Assembly (NCBI GenBank): GCA_036276115.1
Contig: DATBEM010000045.1
Coordinates: forward strand, 1 to 64,000
DNA: 64,000 bases
Source: Trebonia sp036276115
GTDB lineage: Bacteria; Actinomycetota; Actinomycetes; Streptosporangiales; Streptosporangiaceae
Direction: 5' to 3'
Part shown: in pieces, positions 41,603 to 49,665 of the stretch
Position numbering within the stretch: position 1 is the first letter of the stretch
Layout of the letters: each line of letters begins with the position of its first letter
Program-made: the position numbers and the translations under genes
Notes under the pieces: model-generated
The model's database searches: none
What the model was told of the DNA's origin: nothing
Seen by the model: the letters and a program-made list of their open reading frames with translations, nothing else

Positions 41603-41958
41603 TGATCTATCCCCCCGATGTTGACCAGATACGGGGAGTCTCATTCCACTCACGCACAGCTTTACACATCGTTGTCCCTGAACCGCACACCGTAGAACAC
41701 CGGAACCTCCACCCTCACCGGCACTTCAGCCCCGACCCCCCACTCCGAAAAAAGCCCCGCGAAAGGCAGTGGTGGAGTCCCCATAGCCGGAATGCTGTGC
41801 GGAAAAGGCCCCCGAGGCGGTCGGCTAGCAGCCCGCCCGGCCGCCGGCAGGCATGAAGTGCCGGAGGGCAGGGCCCGCCCTTGGGGACCGCCAGCGCCGG
41901 CTATCCCGGCGCATGCGTCCCTCACGCCGCAGCTGTCGCCCTTTTTTCGGTAAGAAAT
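41603..41958. other. Gene-free region upstream of the H1-like gene
   Basis: About 350 bp with lower GC around 41640-41780. It probably holds the promoter of the H1-like gene; a small open frame (41662-41925, reverse) has no ribosome site or recognisable fold. A CTTTTTT run lies at 41941-41947. Confidence 0.4.
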
Positions 41959-41959
41959 T

Positions 41960-42030
41960 ACGGTTGTGAAGGATTTTCCACGCTATAGCGTCGAAAATCC
42001 TTCACAACCGGGAAACTCTTCACGATAACC
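41960..42030 (+). repeat. ~68-bp hairpin repeat, copy A
   Basis: Perfect 17-bp arms (41962-41978 and 41993-42009) surround a centre holding the 12-bp palindrome ACGCTATAGCGT, so 46 of 48 bases are symmetric. A third related arm (GGAAACTCTTCACG) follows. It aligns with 58512-58580 and, inverted, with 44491-44556. Confidence 0.85.
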
Positions 42031-42115
42031 CGGGACGCTGGCCGCTGGTGGCGGACGACGGACTGCGCCCTGGCCACCCGCCGGCCTTATGGTCCAGGCC
42101 GGCTGCCGGACCCGA

Positions 42116-42737
42116 GTTGAGCGGGGGAATCCCAGCCCCCGGCAAGCGATGCAAGCCCCAAGGCAGCGAGCCACAGGGCCGGGGTCCAGGGCGGGTGCCG
42201 GCCTCAGTTGAGCGCGGGAACCAAGCCCGGAGCAAGCGATGCGAGCCCGCGGGCAGCAATCCGCAGGGCCTCGTCCGGGCTGATGCCGGGCTCGGTTTGA
42301 GCGGGGGCGCCCCAGCCCCAGCCCCAGCCAGCGATGCAAGGCCCCCAGGCAGCGAACAGTAGGAGCCGGATGCCGGCCTCGGTTGAGCGGGGGAACGCCA
42401 CCCCCGAACGAGCGGTGCAATCCCCAAGGCAGCGAGCCACAGGGGCCGGGGTCCAGGGCGGGTGCCGGCCTCGGTTGAGCGGGGAACCCCAGCCCAGAGC
42501 AAGCGGTGCAATCCCCCAGGCGGCGAGCCGCAGGAGGCTGGGTCCGGGCGGGTGCCGGCCTTGGTTGAGCGGGGAACGCCACCCCCGGACGAGCGGTGCA
42601 AGCCCGCAGGCGGCGAGCCGCAGGAGGCTGGGTCCGGGCGGGTGCCGGGGTCGGGTTGAGCGGGGGAGGCCCAGCCCCAGCAAGCGATGCAAGCCCGCAA
42701 GCAGCAAGCCGCAGGGATCTGAGTCGGGGGTCCGGGG
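42116..42737. repeat. Seven-copy ~90-bp tandem array next to tRNA-Pro
   Basis: Units begin near 42116, 42207, 42296, 42382, 42474, 42564 and 42655 (87-92 bp), each with GTTGAGCGGGG, then CCCAGCCCC, GCAAGCGATGCAAGC-like and GCGAGCCGCAGG blocks. A worn partial copy precedes. There are no spacers of constant length between short repeats, so it is not CRISPR. Open frames across it are by-products of GC content. Confidence 0.88.
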
Positions 42738-42760
42738 GGCGCCCCCGGAGGATACAAAGG

Positions 42761-42798
42761 TGATGCCCCCTCGGTGCGCAAGCACCGAGGGGGCATCA
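42761..42798. terminator. Hairpin downstream of tRNA-Pro
   Basis: A perfect 17-bp stem (42761-42777 with 42782-42798, TGATGCCCCCTCGGTGC on the forward strand) and a GCAA loop. It lies 13 bp beyond the 3' end of the reverse-strand tRNA. Confidence 0.85.
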
Positions 42799-42810
42799 AA
42801 TCATCGCTAT

Positions 42811-42885
42811 CGGGACGGGGAGATTCGAACTCCCGATCTCTAGACCCCCAGTCTAGCGCCCTAAACCAAGCTAGGCCACGTCCCG
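42811..42885 (-). tRNA. tRNA-Pro (anticodon GGG)
   Basis: 75 nt on the reverse strand. The acceptor stem is CGGGACG/CGTCCCG, the anticodon stem is CTAGA/TCTAG with loop CTGGGGG (anticodon GGG, reading CCC and CCU codons), and the T arm is GGGAG-TTCGAAT-CTCCC. The first base C is typical of proline tRNAs. CCA is not encoded. A terminator hairpin follows at 42761-42798. Confidence 0.95.
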
Positions 42886-43102
42886 CCGCCGGCCCGAAAG
42901 GCGACCAGCACCGATACCTTAGCGCATCCGGGGCACCAGTTCGTAACGACTTTCGTGACGAGACCACGTAACCGGGACGCCCGTCGTCACGTTGTTACGT
43001 AATGGGGAACCCGCGCGCGGCGATGGCCGCTGGTGGGTAGACCGTGTTCTGAGCGGGGGCGCGGCTGGCGGATGAGGCCAGCCCGGACGGGAGGGGCTGC
43101 GG

Positions 43103-44293
43103 ATGGCGCGACGCGGGCAGGGGAACTCGCGCGGCCTTGACGGCGACGATCCGTACGAGGCGGGCGCGCGCGGCGCGCGGGACCCGTTCGGGCCGGGGGA
43201 GCCGTTCGGGCCGCGAGGCCCGGTCGAGGGCCAGCGCTTCCGGGACGAGCGCTTCCGGGACGAGCGCTTCCGGGACGAGCGCTACCAAGACGAGCGCTAC
43301 CAAGACCGGCCGTCGCGGGATCAGGGCTTCGAGCACCCGGGCTTCGAGCCTCCGGGCCGGGCGGGTCAGGGTTTCGCGGCCCAGGGTTTCGCGGCCCAGG
43401 GTTTCGCAGGCCAGGGTTTCGCAGGCCAGGGTTTCGCCGGCTGGTCCGGTGCCGATGACCCCGCGGCGGCCGAGACCACGCAGCCGTTGCCGGCCGTCCC
43501 GGCCGATGGTGGCCGGCCGGGACGGCCGGGCCGGTCGCGCGGGCCGGGCCGGCGGCGGCTGCGGAGGTTCGCCTACCGGGCCACGCTCACGATCGCGACG
43601 CTGCTCGCGTGCCTGGCGCTCGCGTTCGGCCTGCTGCTGGCGGACACGCCCTCGGCCGGGCAGGCGACCCAGATCGCGGCCCGCCTCGCGGCCGAGCGCG
43701 GCATCGCCTACCCGGGGCCGCCGCCGCCCGCGAGCTTCGTGCGCCCGCTGGTGGCGACCGAGGACCACCGGTTCTACACCGACATCGGCGGACTGGACCT
43801 GCTGGCGCTGGCGCACAGCGCGGCCGCCAGCGTGACCGGCCGCTCGGTCCGGGCCGGGGCGACGATCGACCTGCAGCTGGCGAAGCTGCTCTACATCGGG
43901 GACAACTCGCCCCGCCATGACACCTGGAAGGGGAACCTCACCCAGGCCGCGCTGGCGGTCAAGCTGGACGCGATGTACACCAAGCCGGAGATCTTGCAGA
44001 TGTACGCCGAGGTCGCCTACTACGGGCACGGCTACTACGGCCTGGAGGCGGCCAGCTGCGGCTACTTCGGCCACCCGGCGGCGAAGCTGACGGTCACCCA
44101 GGGCGCGATGCTGGCGGGAGTGGTCAACGCGCCTGACTTCGACGACCCGGCCGACCACCCGCAGCAGGCGCACGCGCGGCTGGCGCACGTGATCGGGCGG
44201 ATGGTCGCGGTCGGCCAGCTGACGCCGGCCCAGGGGGCGGCGGCGCTGTCGGCGCCGCTCGGCCTGACCCCGGGCCACTCGCCGGCCTGCTAG
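43103..44293 (+). CDS. GT51 peptidoglycan glycosyltransferase (monofunctional type)
   Basis: 396 residues. A cytoplasmic head of ~150 residues carries two sets of pentapeptide repeats (RFRDE/RYQDE and GFAAQ/GFAGQ), then one membrane helix (about 157-178, ATLTIATLLACLALAFGLLL). The GT51 domain has VATEDHRFYTDIGGLDLLAL with the catalytic Glu of EDxxF and GATIDLQLAKLLYIG for the GxTIxxQ motif. No transpeptidase domain follows. It would polymerise lipid II outside the membrane. ATG 43103 has GGGAGGGG upstream. Confidence 0.88.
   Translation: MARRGQGNSRGLDGDDPYEAGARGARDPFGPGEPFGPRGPVEGQRFRDERFRDERFRDERYQDERYQDRPSRDQGFEHPGFEPPGRAGQGFAAQGFAAQGFAGQGFAGQGFAGWSGADDPAAAETTQPLPAVPADGGRPGRPGRSRGPGRRRLRRFAYRATLTIATLLACLALAFGLLLADTPSAGQATQIAARLAAERGIAYPGPPPPASFVRPLVATEDHRFYTDIGGLDLLALAHSAAASVTGRSVRAGATIDLQLAKLLYIGDNSPRHDTWKGNLTQAALAVKLDAMYTKPEILQMYAEVAYYGHGYYGLEAASCGYFGHPAAKLTVTQGAMLAGVVNAPDFDDPADHPQQAHARLAHVIGRMVAVGQLTPAQGAAALSAPLGLTPGHSPAC
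43235..43309 (+). repeat. Five 15-bp units in the GT51 gene (RFRDE/RYQDE)
   Basis: Three perfect CGCTTCCGGGACGAG units and two CGCTACCAAGACGAG-type units encode charged aromatic pentapeptides in the cytoplasmic head. Confidence 0.93.
43367..43441 (+). repeat. Five 15-bp units in the GT51 gene (GFAAQ/GFAGQ)
   Basis: CAGGGTTTCGCGGCC and close variants repeat five times and encode QGFAA/QGFAG pentapeptides just before the membrane helix. Confidence 0.93.
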
Positions 44294-44640
44294 CGGGACA
44301 TCCTGCCAGCAGGAGGCGTCCGTCGCGGCCCGGGGAGCACGGGAGCGGGCTTAGCGCGTGTCCTGGCGATCTTCGGCGGCCGGCTGCGCCGCCGCGCCGG
44401 CGCGGCCGGGCGCGGGAGCCGGCACGACGGGCCAGTGCCGCCCGTTCTCCCCGGCGCCTCGCCTGGCCCTCGCGGCCCTTGCGTCACGCGGTTGCGTGGA
44501 GGATTTTCCGGTTCCGGAAGATTTTCCCGCCCTGGCGGGGGAAATCTTCCAGGATCTTCGCCAGGAGGCCAGCGCCTGCCAGCATCTACCGCGCCATCCT
44601 GGCCACCATCACCTGGCTGCCATGATCGACCCGACAAGCC
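44294..44640. other. Gene-free region between GT51 and GtrA genes
   Basis: About 350 bp between convergent genes. The only structured content I see is the ~68-bp hairpin repeat (copy B, 44491-44556); open frames here lack supporting features. Confidence 0.5.
44491..44556 (-). repeat. ~68-bp hairpin repeat, copy B (inverted)
   Basis: Read on the reverse strand it aligns with copy C almost throughout: CTGGAAGATTT, CGCCAGGGCGGGAAAATCTT, then CCGGAAAATCCTCCACGC. The hairpin arms GGAAGATTT and AAATCTTCC enclose a GC-rich inner stem. Confidence 0.85.
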
Positions 44641-45126
44641 CTAGGCCGCGGCTTCCGGCTCGAGCTCCTCCAGCGCCGCGCCCGACGGCGTGGCGGGGCG
44701 GAAGACGAACGTGCGGTAGGCGAACAAGCGGAACAGCGTCGCGATGCCGATGCCGAACGCGGTGGCGACGTTGTAGGAGATCCCGTCGCGCAGGTCGAAG
44801 CCGTAGGTCACGACGGCCTGCAGCCCGAGCTGGATCCCCAGCCCGATCAGGCACATGACAATGAACAGCACGGACTCGCGGACCATCTCGCGGCCGTGGC
44901 TGCGGCGGTCCCGGTAAGTCCAGTACCGGTTGCCGATGAAGGTCAAGATGATGCCGCCGATGATCCCGACGAACTCCGCGCTCAGCGCGCCCACGCCCAG
45001 CTTGAAGTGCAGGTAGTTCTGCACCACGAACTGGACGATGGCGCCGAGGCCGCCCACGATGCCGAACTTGGCGACCTCATGCACAAGATGGCGAAAACGA
45101 CTGTACAGATCTCGGATGAGACTCAA
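44641..45126 (-). CDS. GtrA-family membrane protein
   Basis: 161 residues with four membrane helices (FGIVGGLGAIVQFVVQNYLH, FVGIIGGIILTFIGNRYWTY, FIVMCLIGLGIQLGLQAVVT, ATAFGIGIATLFRLFAYRTF), the GtrA pattern. GtrA proteins are thought to move or present undecaprenyl-linked sugars for cell-surface glycosylation. The start is a TTG at 45126 with AGGA about 9 nt upstream; other starts would cut into the family N-terminus. It is divergent from the ABC exporter genes. Confidence 0.88.
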   Translation of the reverse strand: MSLIRDLYSRFRHLVHEVAKFGIVGGLGAIVQFVVQNYLHFKLGVGALSAEFVGIIGGIILTFIGNRYWTYRDRRSHGREMVRESVLFIVMCLIGLGIQLGLQAVVTYGFDLRDGISYNVATAFGIGIATLFRLFAYRTFVFRPATPSGAALEELEPEAAA

Positions 45127-45265
45127 CTGGCTATGTCCTCTCGCAGGGTCAGCGTCTCGCCGGTGGACCGGGCGGTGACCTGGCGGGTGTACTCTACCTT
45201 CGCAGCCCCATTTGTACCCTCAGTCTCAGTAAACTGTTCGGAAACTGTGAGGTAGTCTCCATCGG

Positions 45266-46198
45266 GTGCCTGAGGTTCTGGTCCGCGCCCGCGGTCTCAC
45301 GAAGCGGTTCGGGGGCTTCACCGCCGTTGACGGGATTGACTTCGAGCTGTACCAAGGGGAGGCCTTCGGGTTCCTAGGGCCCAACGGTGCAGGCAAGTCG
45401 TCCACGATGCGGATGATTAGCTGCGTATCCCCGCCTTCCGGGGGCGAGCTTACCATCTTCGGCCTTGACCCTCGGCGCAGTGGTGCGGATATCCGGGCCC
45501 GGCTCGGGGTCGTCCCGCAGGACGACACCCTCGACATCGAGCTCACGGTGCGCGAGAACCTCCTTGTCTACGGTCGCTACTTCGGCCTTCCCCGGCCGCT
45601 GATCCGTGAGCGGGCCGGCCAGCTGCTGGACTTCGTCCAGCTCACCGACCGGGCCGACGACATGGTCGAGCCGTTGTCGGGCGGCATGAAGCGCCGCCTG
45701 ACGATCGCCCGCTCGCTCATCAACGACCCGGAGATCCTGATTCTCGACGAGCCGACCACCGGGCTGGACCCCCAGGCCAGGCACGTGGTGTGGGACCGGC
45801 TGTTCCGGCTCAAGCAGCGTGGGGTCACGCTGATCCTCACCACGCACTACATGGACGAGGCCGAGCAGCTCTGCGACCGTATCGTCGTCATGGACCATGC
45901 CCGCATCGCCGCGATGGGAACCCCCCGCGAGCTGCTCGCCCGCTTCACCACCCCTGAGGTGCTCGAACTGCGCTTCCAGCCGGACATCCAGGACGAGGCG
46001 GCCAAGAAAGTCCAGGGACTTTTCGCGACAGAACGTACAGAACTGCTTGCGGATCGTATCCTCATGTACGTGCCTGATGGTGATGCCGCGCTGGCCGGCG
46101 TGCTCGACGGGGGCCTGGAGCCGGTCGCCACGCTCGTTCGCCGGTCCACCCTGGAGGACGTGTTCCTGCGGCTGACCGGCCGGAGCCTGGTGGAGTGA
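45266..46198 (+). CDS. ABC-2 exporter ATP-binding protein (DrrA/NodI type)
   Basis: 310 residues: Walker A FLGPNGAGKSSTMRMI, Q-loop VVPQDDTLD, signature LSGGMKRRLTIARSL, Walker B ILILDEPTTGLD and the switch His in LTTHYMDEAEQL. The long C-terminal part is typical of the daunorubicin-resistance subfamily. GTG 45266 is the start. The first permease gene overlaps its stop (GTGA) and a second permease follows, giving a heteromeric exporter. Confidence 0.93.
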   Translation: MPEVLVRARGLTKRFGGFTAVDGIDFELYQGEAFGFLGPNGAGKSSTMRMISCVSPPSGGELTIFGLDPRRSGADIRARLGVVPQDDTLDIELTVRENLLVYGRYFGLPRPLIRERAGQLLDFVQLTDRADDMVEPLSGGMKRRLTIARSLINDPEILILDEPTTGLDPQARHVVWDRLFRLKQRGVTLILTTHYMDEAEQLCDRIVVMDHARIAAMGTPRELLARFTTPEVLELRFQPDIQDEAAKKVQGLFATERTELLADRILMYVPDGDAALAGVLDGGLEPVATLVRRSTLEDVFLRLTGRSLVE

Positions 46199-47010
46199 CG
46201 GCGAGCCAGCCGCACGTCACGCGGGGGGCGGCCATCGCCGGGACGCCGTACGTCCTGCGGGCGCTGCTCGTCTGGCTGACGGTCTACCGGCGGATCTGGC
46301 GCTCGTCCGCCTTCTCCAGCATCCTCGGCCCGCTGTTCTACCTCGGGGCGCTGGGATTCGGCCTCGGCTCGCTGGTCGACCGGCACCAGGGCGGCCTCGG
46401 CGGCGTCCCGTACCTCGCCTACGTCGCCCCGGCCATCCTCGCCGTCCAGGCGATGCAGTCGGCCCTGCAGGAGGCGACGTTCCCGGTCTACGGCGGGATC
46501 AAGTGGAACCCGCGCTACCTCGCCGCCCGGGCCACCCCGCTGCGCCCGGCCGACATCTACCGGGGGCACCTGCTGTTCATCACCCTGCGGCTGGCGATGA
46601 ACTCGGCCGTCTTCCTCGCGATCGCGGCCGCGTTCGGCTCGGTCCGCTCGCCCTGGGCGGTGGCGGCGCTGCCCGCCGCCGTCCTGACCGGCCTGGCGTT
46701 CGCCGCCCCGGTCGCCGCCTGGGCGGTCACGGTCGAGCGGGACACCGCGTTCAACTACATGTTCCGCTTCGGGATGACCCCGCTCATGCTGTTCTCGGGC
46801 ACGTTCTTCCCGCTGTCGCAACTGCCTGCCTGGATCCGCCCAGTCGCCTACGCGACCCCGCTGTGGCACGGCGTTGCCCTGTGCCGCGCCCTCACGCTGG
46901 GCACCATCGACCCCGGTAGCCTCGCCGTCCACCTCGCCTACCTGGTCGCGCTCGCCTGCGCGGGGCTGGCGGCGGGCACCCGCACCTACACCCGGCGGCT
47001 GTATGTCTAG
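46195..47010 (+). CDS. ABC-2 type permease, first subunit
   Basis: 271 residues with six membrane helices (for example SILGPLFYLGALGFGLGSLV and FGMTPLMLFSGTFFPLSQLP with the ABC-2 signature before the last helices). GTG 46195 overlaps the ATPase stop by 4 bp. It pairs with the following permease. Confidence 0.92.
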   Translation: MTASQPHVTRGAAIAGTPYVLRALLVWLTVYRRIWRSSAFSSILGPLFYLGALGFGLGSLVDRHQGGLGGVPYLAYVAPAILAVQAMQSALQEATFPVYGGIKWNPRYLAARATPLRPADIYRGHLLFITLRLAMNSAVFLAIAAAFGSVRSPWAVAALPAAVLTGLAFAAPVAAWAVTVERDTAFNYMFRFGMTPLMLFSGTFFPLSQLPAWIRPVAYATPLWHGVALCRALTLGTIDPGSLAVHLAYLVALACAGLAAGTRTYTRRLYV

Positions 47011-47875
47011 CCGCCCGGGGACGCAGGTGCCGCTGCTGCGGGTGCTGCCCCCGGCCAGGTGGCTGCGCCGGGCGGCCGCGCACGCGGGCGGCAGTATCGG
47101 TGGCACCATCGGCGGGGCGGGCGGGGCGCACGTCATGGAGCGCAACGCCCGCGCCTACGGCCACGCGTGGCTGCTGCTGGTGTCCGGGGTCGCCGAGCCG
47201 TTGTTCTACCTGCTGTCGCTCGGCGTCGGGCTCGGCCCGCTGGTCGGGCACGTGGCCGGCCCGGGCGGCACCCCGGTGCCCTACCGGGAGTTCGTCGCCC
47301 CGGCCCTGCTGGGCGTCTCGGCGATGAACGGGGCGGTCTACGACTCGACGTTCAACGTCTACTCAAAGCTCAAGTTCTTCAAGATCTACGAGGCGATGCT
47401 CACCACCCCGATGCGGCCGTCGGAGCTCGCCCTCGGCGAGATCGGCTGGGCGCTGGCGCGCGGGGGCATGTACGCGTTCGCGTTCACCTGCGTGATGGCG
47501 GCCCTGGGCCTGGTCCAGTCGCCGTGGGCGCTGCTGGCGGTCCCGGCCGCGCTGCTGATCGGGTTCGCGTTCAGCGCCGTCGGCATGGCCTGCACGACGT
47601 TCATGCGCAGCTGGCAGGACTTCGACTACGTGCTGCTGGTATCGCTGCCGCTGTTCCTGTTCTCGGCGACCTTCTACCCGCTGTCGGTCTACCCGCGCGC
47701 GGTGGCCGTCATCGTCGAGTGGACGCCGCTCTACCAGGGCGTCGTCCTGCTGCGGGGCCTGGTGCTGGGCTACGTCGGGCCGGGGCTGGCCGCGCGGGCC
47801 GCCTACCTGCTCGCGCTGGGGGTGGCGGGGCTGGTGATCGCCGGCCGCCGGATCGGTCACCTGCTGCTCACCTAA
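47003..47875 (+). CDS. ABC-2 type permease, second subunit
   Basis: 290 residues, six helices (LLLVSGVAEPLFYLLSLGVG, LLVSLPLFLFSATFYPLSVY and others), similar in layout to the first permease. ATG 47003 overlaps its stop by 8 bp. Two different permeases with one ATPase suggest a heterodimeric channel; the exported compound (lipid, polysaccharide or drug) cannot be told. Confidence 0.92.
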   Translation: MSSRPGTQVPLLRVLPPARWLRRAAAHAGGSIGGTIGGAGGAHVMERNARAYGHAWLLLVSGVAEPLFYLLSLGVGLGPLVGHVAGPGGTPVPYREFVAPALLGVSAMNGAVYDSTFNVYSKLKFFKIYEAMLTTPMRPSELALGEIGWALARGGMYAFAFTCVMAALGLVQSPWALLAVPAALLIGFAFSAVGMACTTFMRSWQDFDYVLLVSLPLFLFSATFYPLSVYPRAVAVIVEWTPLYQGVVLLRGLVLGYVGPGLAARAAYLLALGVAGLVIAGRRIGHLLLT

Positions 47876-47884
47876 CGAGGTATC

Positions 47885-49606
47885 TTGCAGGGGATGCTGG
47901 AAGAGCGCCGTCACGGTCCCGGGCGCAGCAATGACGACGACGCCGCACCGGACCAGGCTCCCGCCCCCGCCGAGGCTGCGTCCGTCGAGGCTGAGCCCGT
48001 CGAGGCTGTGCCCGGTCAGGCCCGGCCCGGCCCGGCCTGGTCGCCGTGGCGCGACCGGCCGGCCTGGCTGATCGCCGCCCTCGTCCTCGGCGTCTACCTC
48101 GTCATCTCGCTCTACAAGCTGGTGCAGCTCCAGCCGTCCTCCTGGGACCTGGGGATCTACACCGAGTACGTCAAGCAGTACGCCGACCTGCACGGCCCGG
48201 TCGTGGACGTCCGCGGCCCCGGGTTCAACCTGCTCGGCGACCACTTCCAGGTGATCGTGGCGCTGATCGCCCCGTTCTTCCGGGTGTTCCCGTCCCCCGC
48301 GACCCTGCTGGTCGCCCAGGCCGTCCTGACCGCGGTCTCGGTGTTCCCGGTCATCTCGGCGGCCTCGGAGCTGCTCGGGCGCGGGACCGGCCGGGCGATC
48401 GGGTTCGCCTACGGCTTCTCCTGGGGCCTGCAGCAGATGATCAACTTCGACTTCCACGAGATCGCGTTCGCGGTCCCGCTGCTGGCGTTCTCCCTGTCGG
48501 CCTTCGTCCGCGGCCGGGCCCGGCCGACGATCTTCTGGGCGCTGCCGCTGGTCTTCGTCAAGGAGGACCAGGGCTTCACCGTCGCCGCGCTCGGCATCCT
48601 CATGTGGGTCGCCAGCCTCCGGCTCAGTCGTCTCCCGGGGGAGCGACCCCCCGTACCCTCCGGTCGTCTCCCGGGGGAGCGACCCCCCGTACGCCCCGGT
48701 GCGTCCCCGGCGGAACGGCAAGGATACCGGGGACGCGGGCAGATCGCGGCCAGCGGGGTCGGCGGGACGGTCTTGTTCTGCTGGGGGCTGGGGTGGTCGC
48801 TGCTGGAGATCGCGTGGATCATCCCGCACTTCAGCGCGACCCACAAGTACGCCTACTGGAGCCTGGGCGGGGTGGTCGGCGGCGGCCCGGCGTTCTCCCT
48901 CGGCGGGCTGCTGCACCAGGTGGGGCACGCCTACCCGGTGAAGCTGGAGACGCTCGTCATGCTGGCCCTGCCGACGGCGTTCATCGCGCTGGGCTCCCCG
49001 CTGGCGGCGATAGTCATCCCGTCGCTGCTGCTGCGGTTCATCTCCACCAACGACTACTACTGGGGGACGCTGTGGCACTACAACGCCACGGCGATGCCGA
49101 TCTTGTTCCTGGCCGCGATCGAGGCGATGAGCCGCTGGCGGGAAGCCCCCGACCCGCCCTGGGTGACCGCGCGGGCGCAGGCCGTGCCCCTGGTAAAGAG
49201 CTGGAACCTGGCCAGGAGGGCGGCCAGCCGGCACGGCGCGGCCATGATGGGCGCGATCGCGGTGGCCCTCGCCTTCCAGTTCCCGGTCGCGAACCTGTGG
49301 AACGGGCAGACCTACCAGATCGGCCCGCACGTGGTGGCTGACCGGGCCGCGATGGCGGTCGTCCCCAGCGGGGCGAGCGTGACGACGACGCTGAACCTCC
49401 TGGCCCCCCTGGGCGCCCGCTGCGACACGTACTGGGTCGGCAACAACGGCAACCCCGACACCCAGTACATCGTGTTCGACGGCCCCAACAGCGGCTACTC
49501 ACCCGCCGTGACCGACGTCCCCGCCTTCATCGCCCAGCTCTACCCCAAGGCCGGCTACCAGCAGGTCTTCTCCCAAGACAGCGTGTACGTGTTCAGGCTG
49601 CCCTAG
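47885..49606 (+). CDS. DUF2079 polytopic membrane protein
   Basis: 573 residues: an acidic Pro-rich head, then about ten membrane helices with the DUF2079 motifs SSWDLGIYTEYVKQYADLHG, LLGDHFQVIVALIAPFF and FVKEDQGFTVAALGILMWV, and a soluble tail (TTTLNLLAPLGARCDTYWVG). The family resembles membrane glycosyltransferases or mannosyltransferase-like proteins. TTG 47885 (GAGG upstream) or ATG 47894 may be used. A cytoplasmic loop (about residues 248-272) is made of two 12-residue SRLPGERPPVPS-type units copied from a repeat also found between genes. It follows the ABC exporter by 9 bp and may share its transcript. Confidence 0.85.
   Translation: MQGMLEERRHGPGRSNDDDAAPDQAPAPAEAASVEAEPVEAVPGQARPGPAWSPWRDRPAWLIAALVLGVYLVISLYKLVQLQPSSWDLGIYTEYVKQYADLHGPVVDVRGPGFNLLGDHFQVIVALIAPFFRVFPSPATLLVAQAVLTAVSVFPVISAASELLGRGTGRAIGFAYGFSWGLQQMINFDFHEIAFAVPLLAFSLSAFVRGRARPTIFWALPLVFVKEDQGFTVAALGILMWVASLRLSRLPGERPPVPSGRLPGERPPVRPGASPAERQGYRGRGQIAASGVGGTVLFCWGLGWSLLEIAWIIPHFSATHKYAYWSLGGVVGGGPAFSLGGLLHQVGHAYPVKLETLVMLALPTAFIALGSPLAAIVIPSLLLRFISTNDYYWGTLWHYNATAMPILFLAAIEAMSRWREAPDPPWVTARAQAVPLVKSWNLARRAASRHGAAMMGAIAVALAFQFPVANLWNGQTYQIGPHVVADRAAMAVVPSGASVTTTLNLLAPLGARCDTYWVGNNGNPDTQYIVFDGPNSGYSPAVTDVPAFIAQLYPKAGYQQVFSQDSVYVFRLP
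48628..48699 (-). repeat. Two 36-bp palindromic units inside the DUF2079 gene
   Basis: On the reverse strand each unit contains TACGGGGGGTCGC followed by TCCCCCGGGAGAC. The period is 36 bp, keeping the frame. The same palindrome occurs between genes at 63732-63760 and, shorter, near 58407-58432. It appears to be a mobile or expanding element tolerated in a cytoplasmic loop. Confidence 0.8.
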
Positions 49607-49665
49607 CCGGCGGCCCCCCGTTAGCCGTTCTGGCGCTTGACGCGGCGAATCATAAGGAGAACCAC

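Noticed and set aside
40332..41624. A 430-codon forward frame opposite the H1-like gene
   Set aside because: It would be an Ala/Leu/Val/Asp chain that mirrors the reverse-strand repeats. It has no ribosome site, while the reverse frame has one and a plausible nucleoid-protein composition.
41662..41925. An 87-codon reverse frame upstream of the H1-like gene
   Set aside because: It has no ribosome site, no recognisable fold and a lower-GC promoter-like setting.
42116..42737. CRISPR array
   Set aside because: Repeat units are ~90 bp, directly adjoining and imperfect; there are no unique spacers and no cas genes in the window.
42020..42967. Long reverse and forward frames through the ~90-bp array
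   Set aside because: They are open in several frames at once because the repeat is stop-poor. Unit lengths of 87-92 bp do not keep one frame, and one of these frames runs through the tRNA gene.
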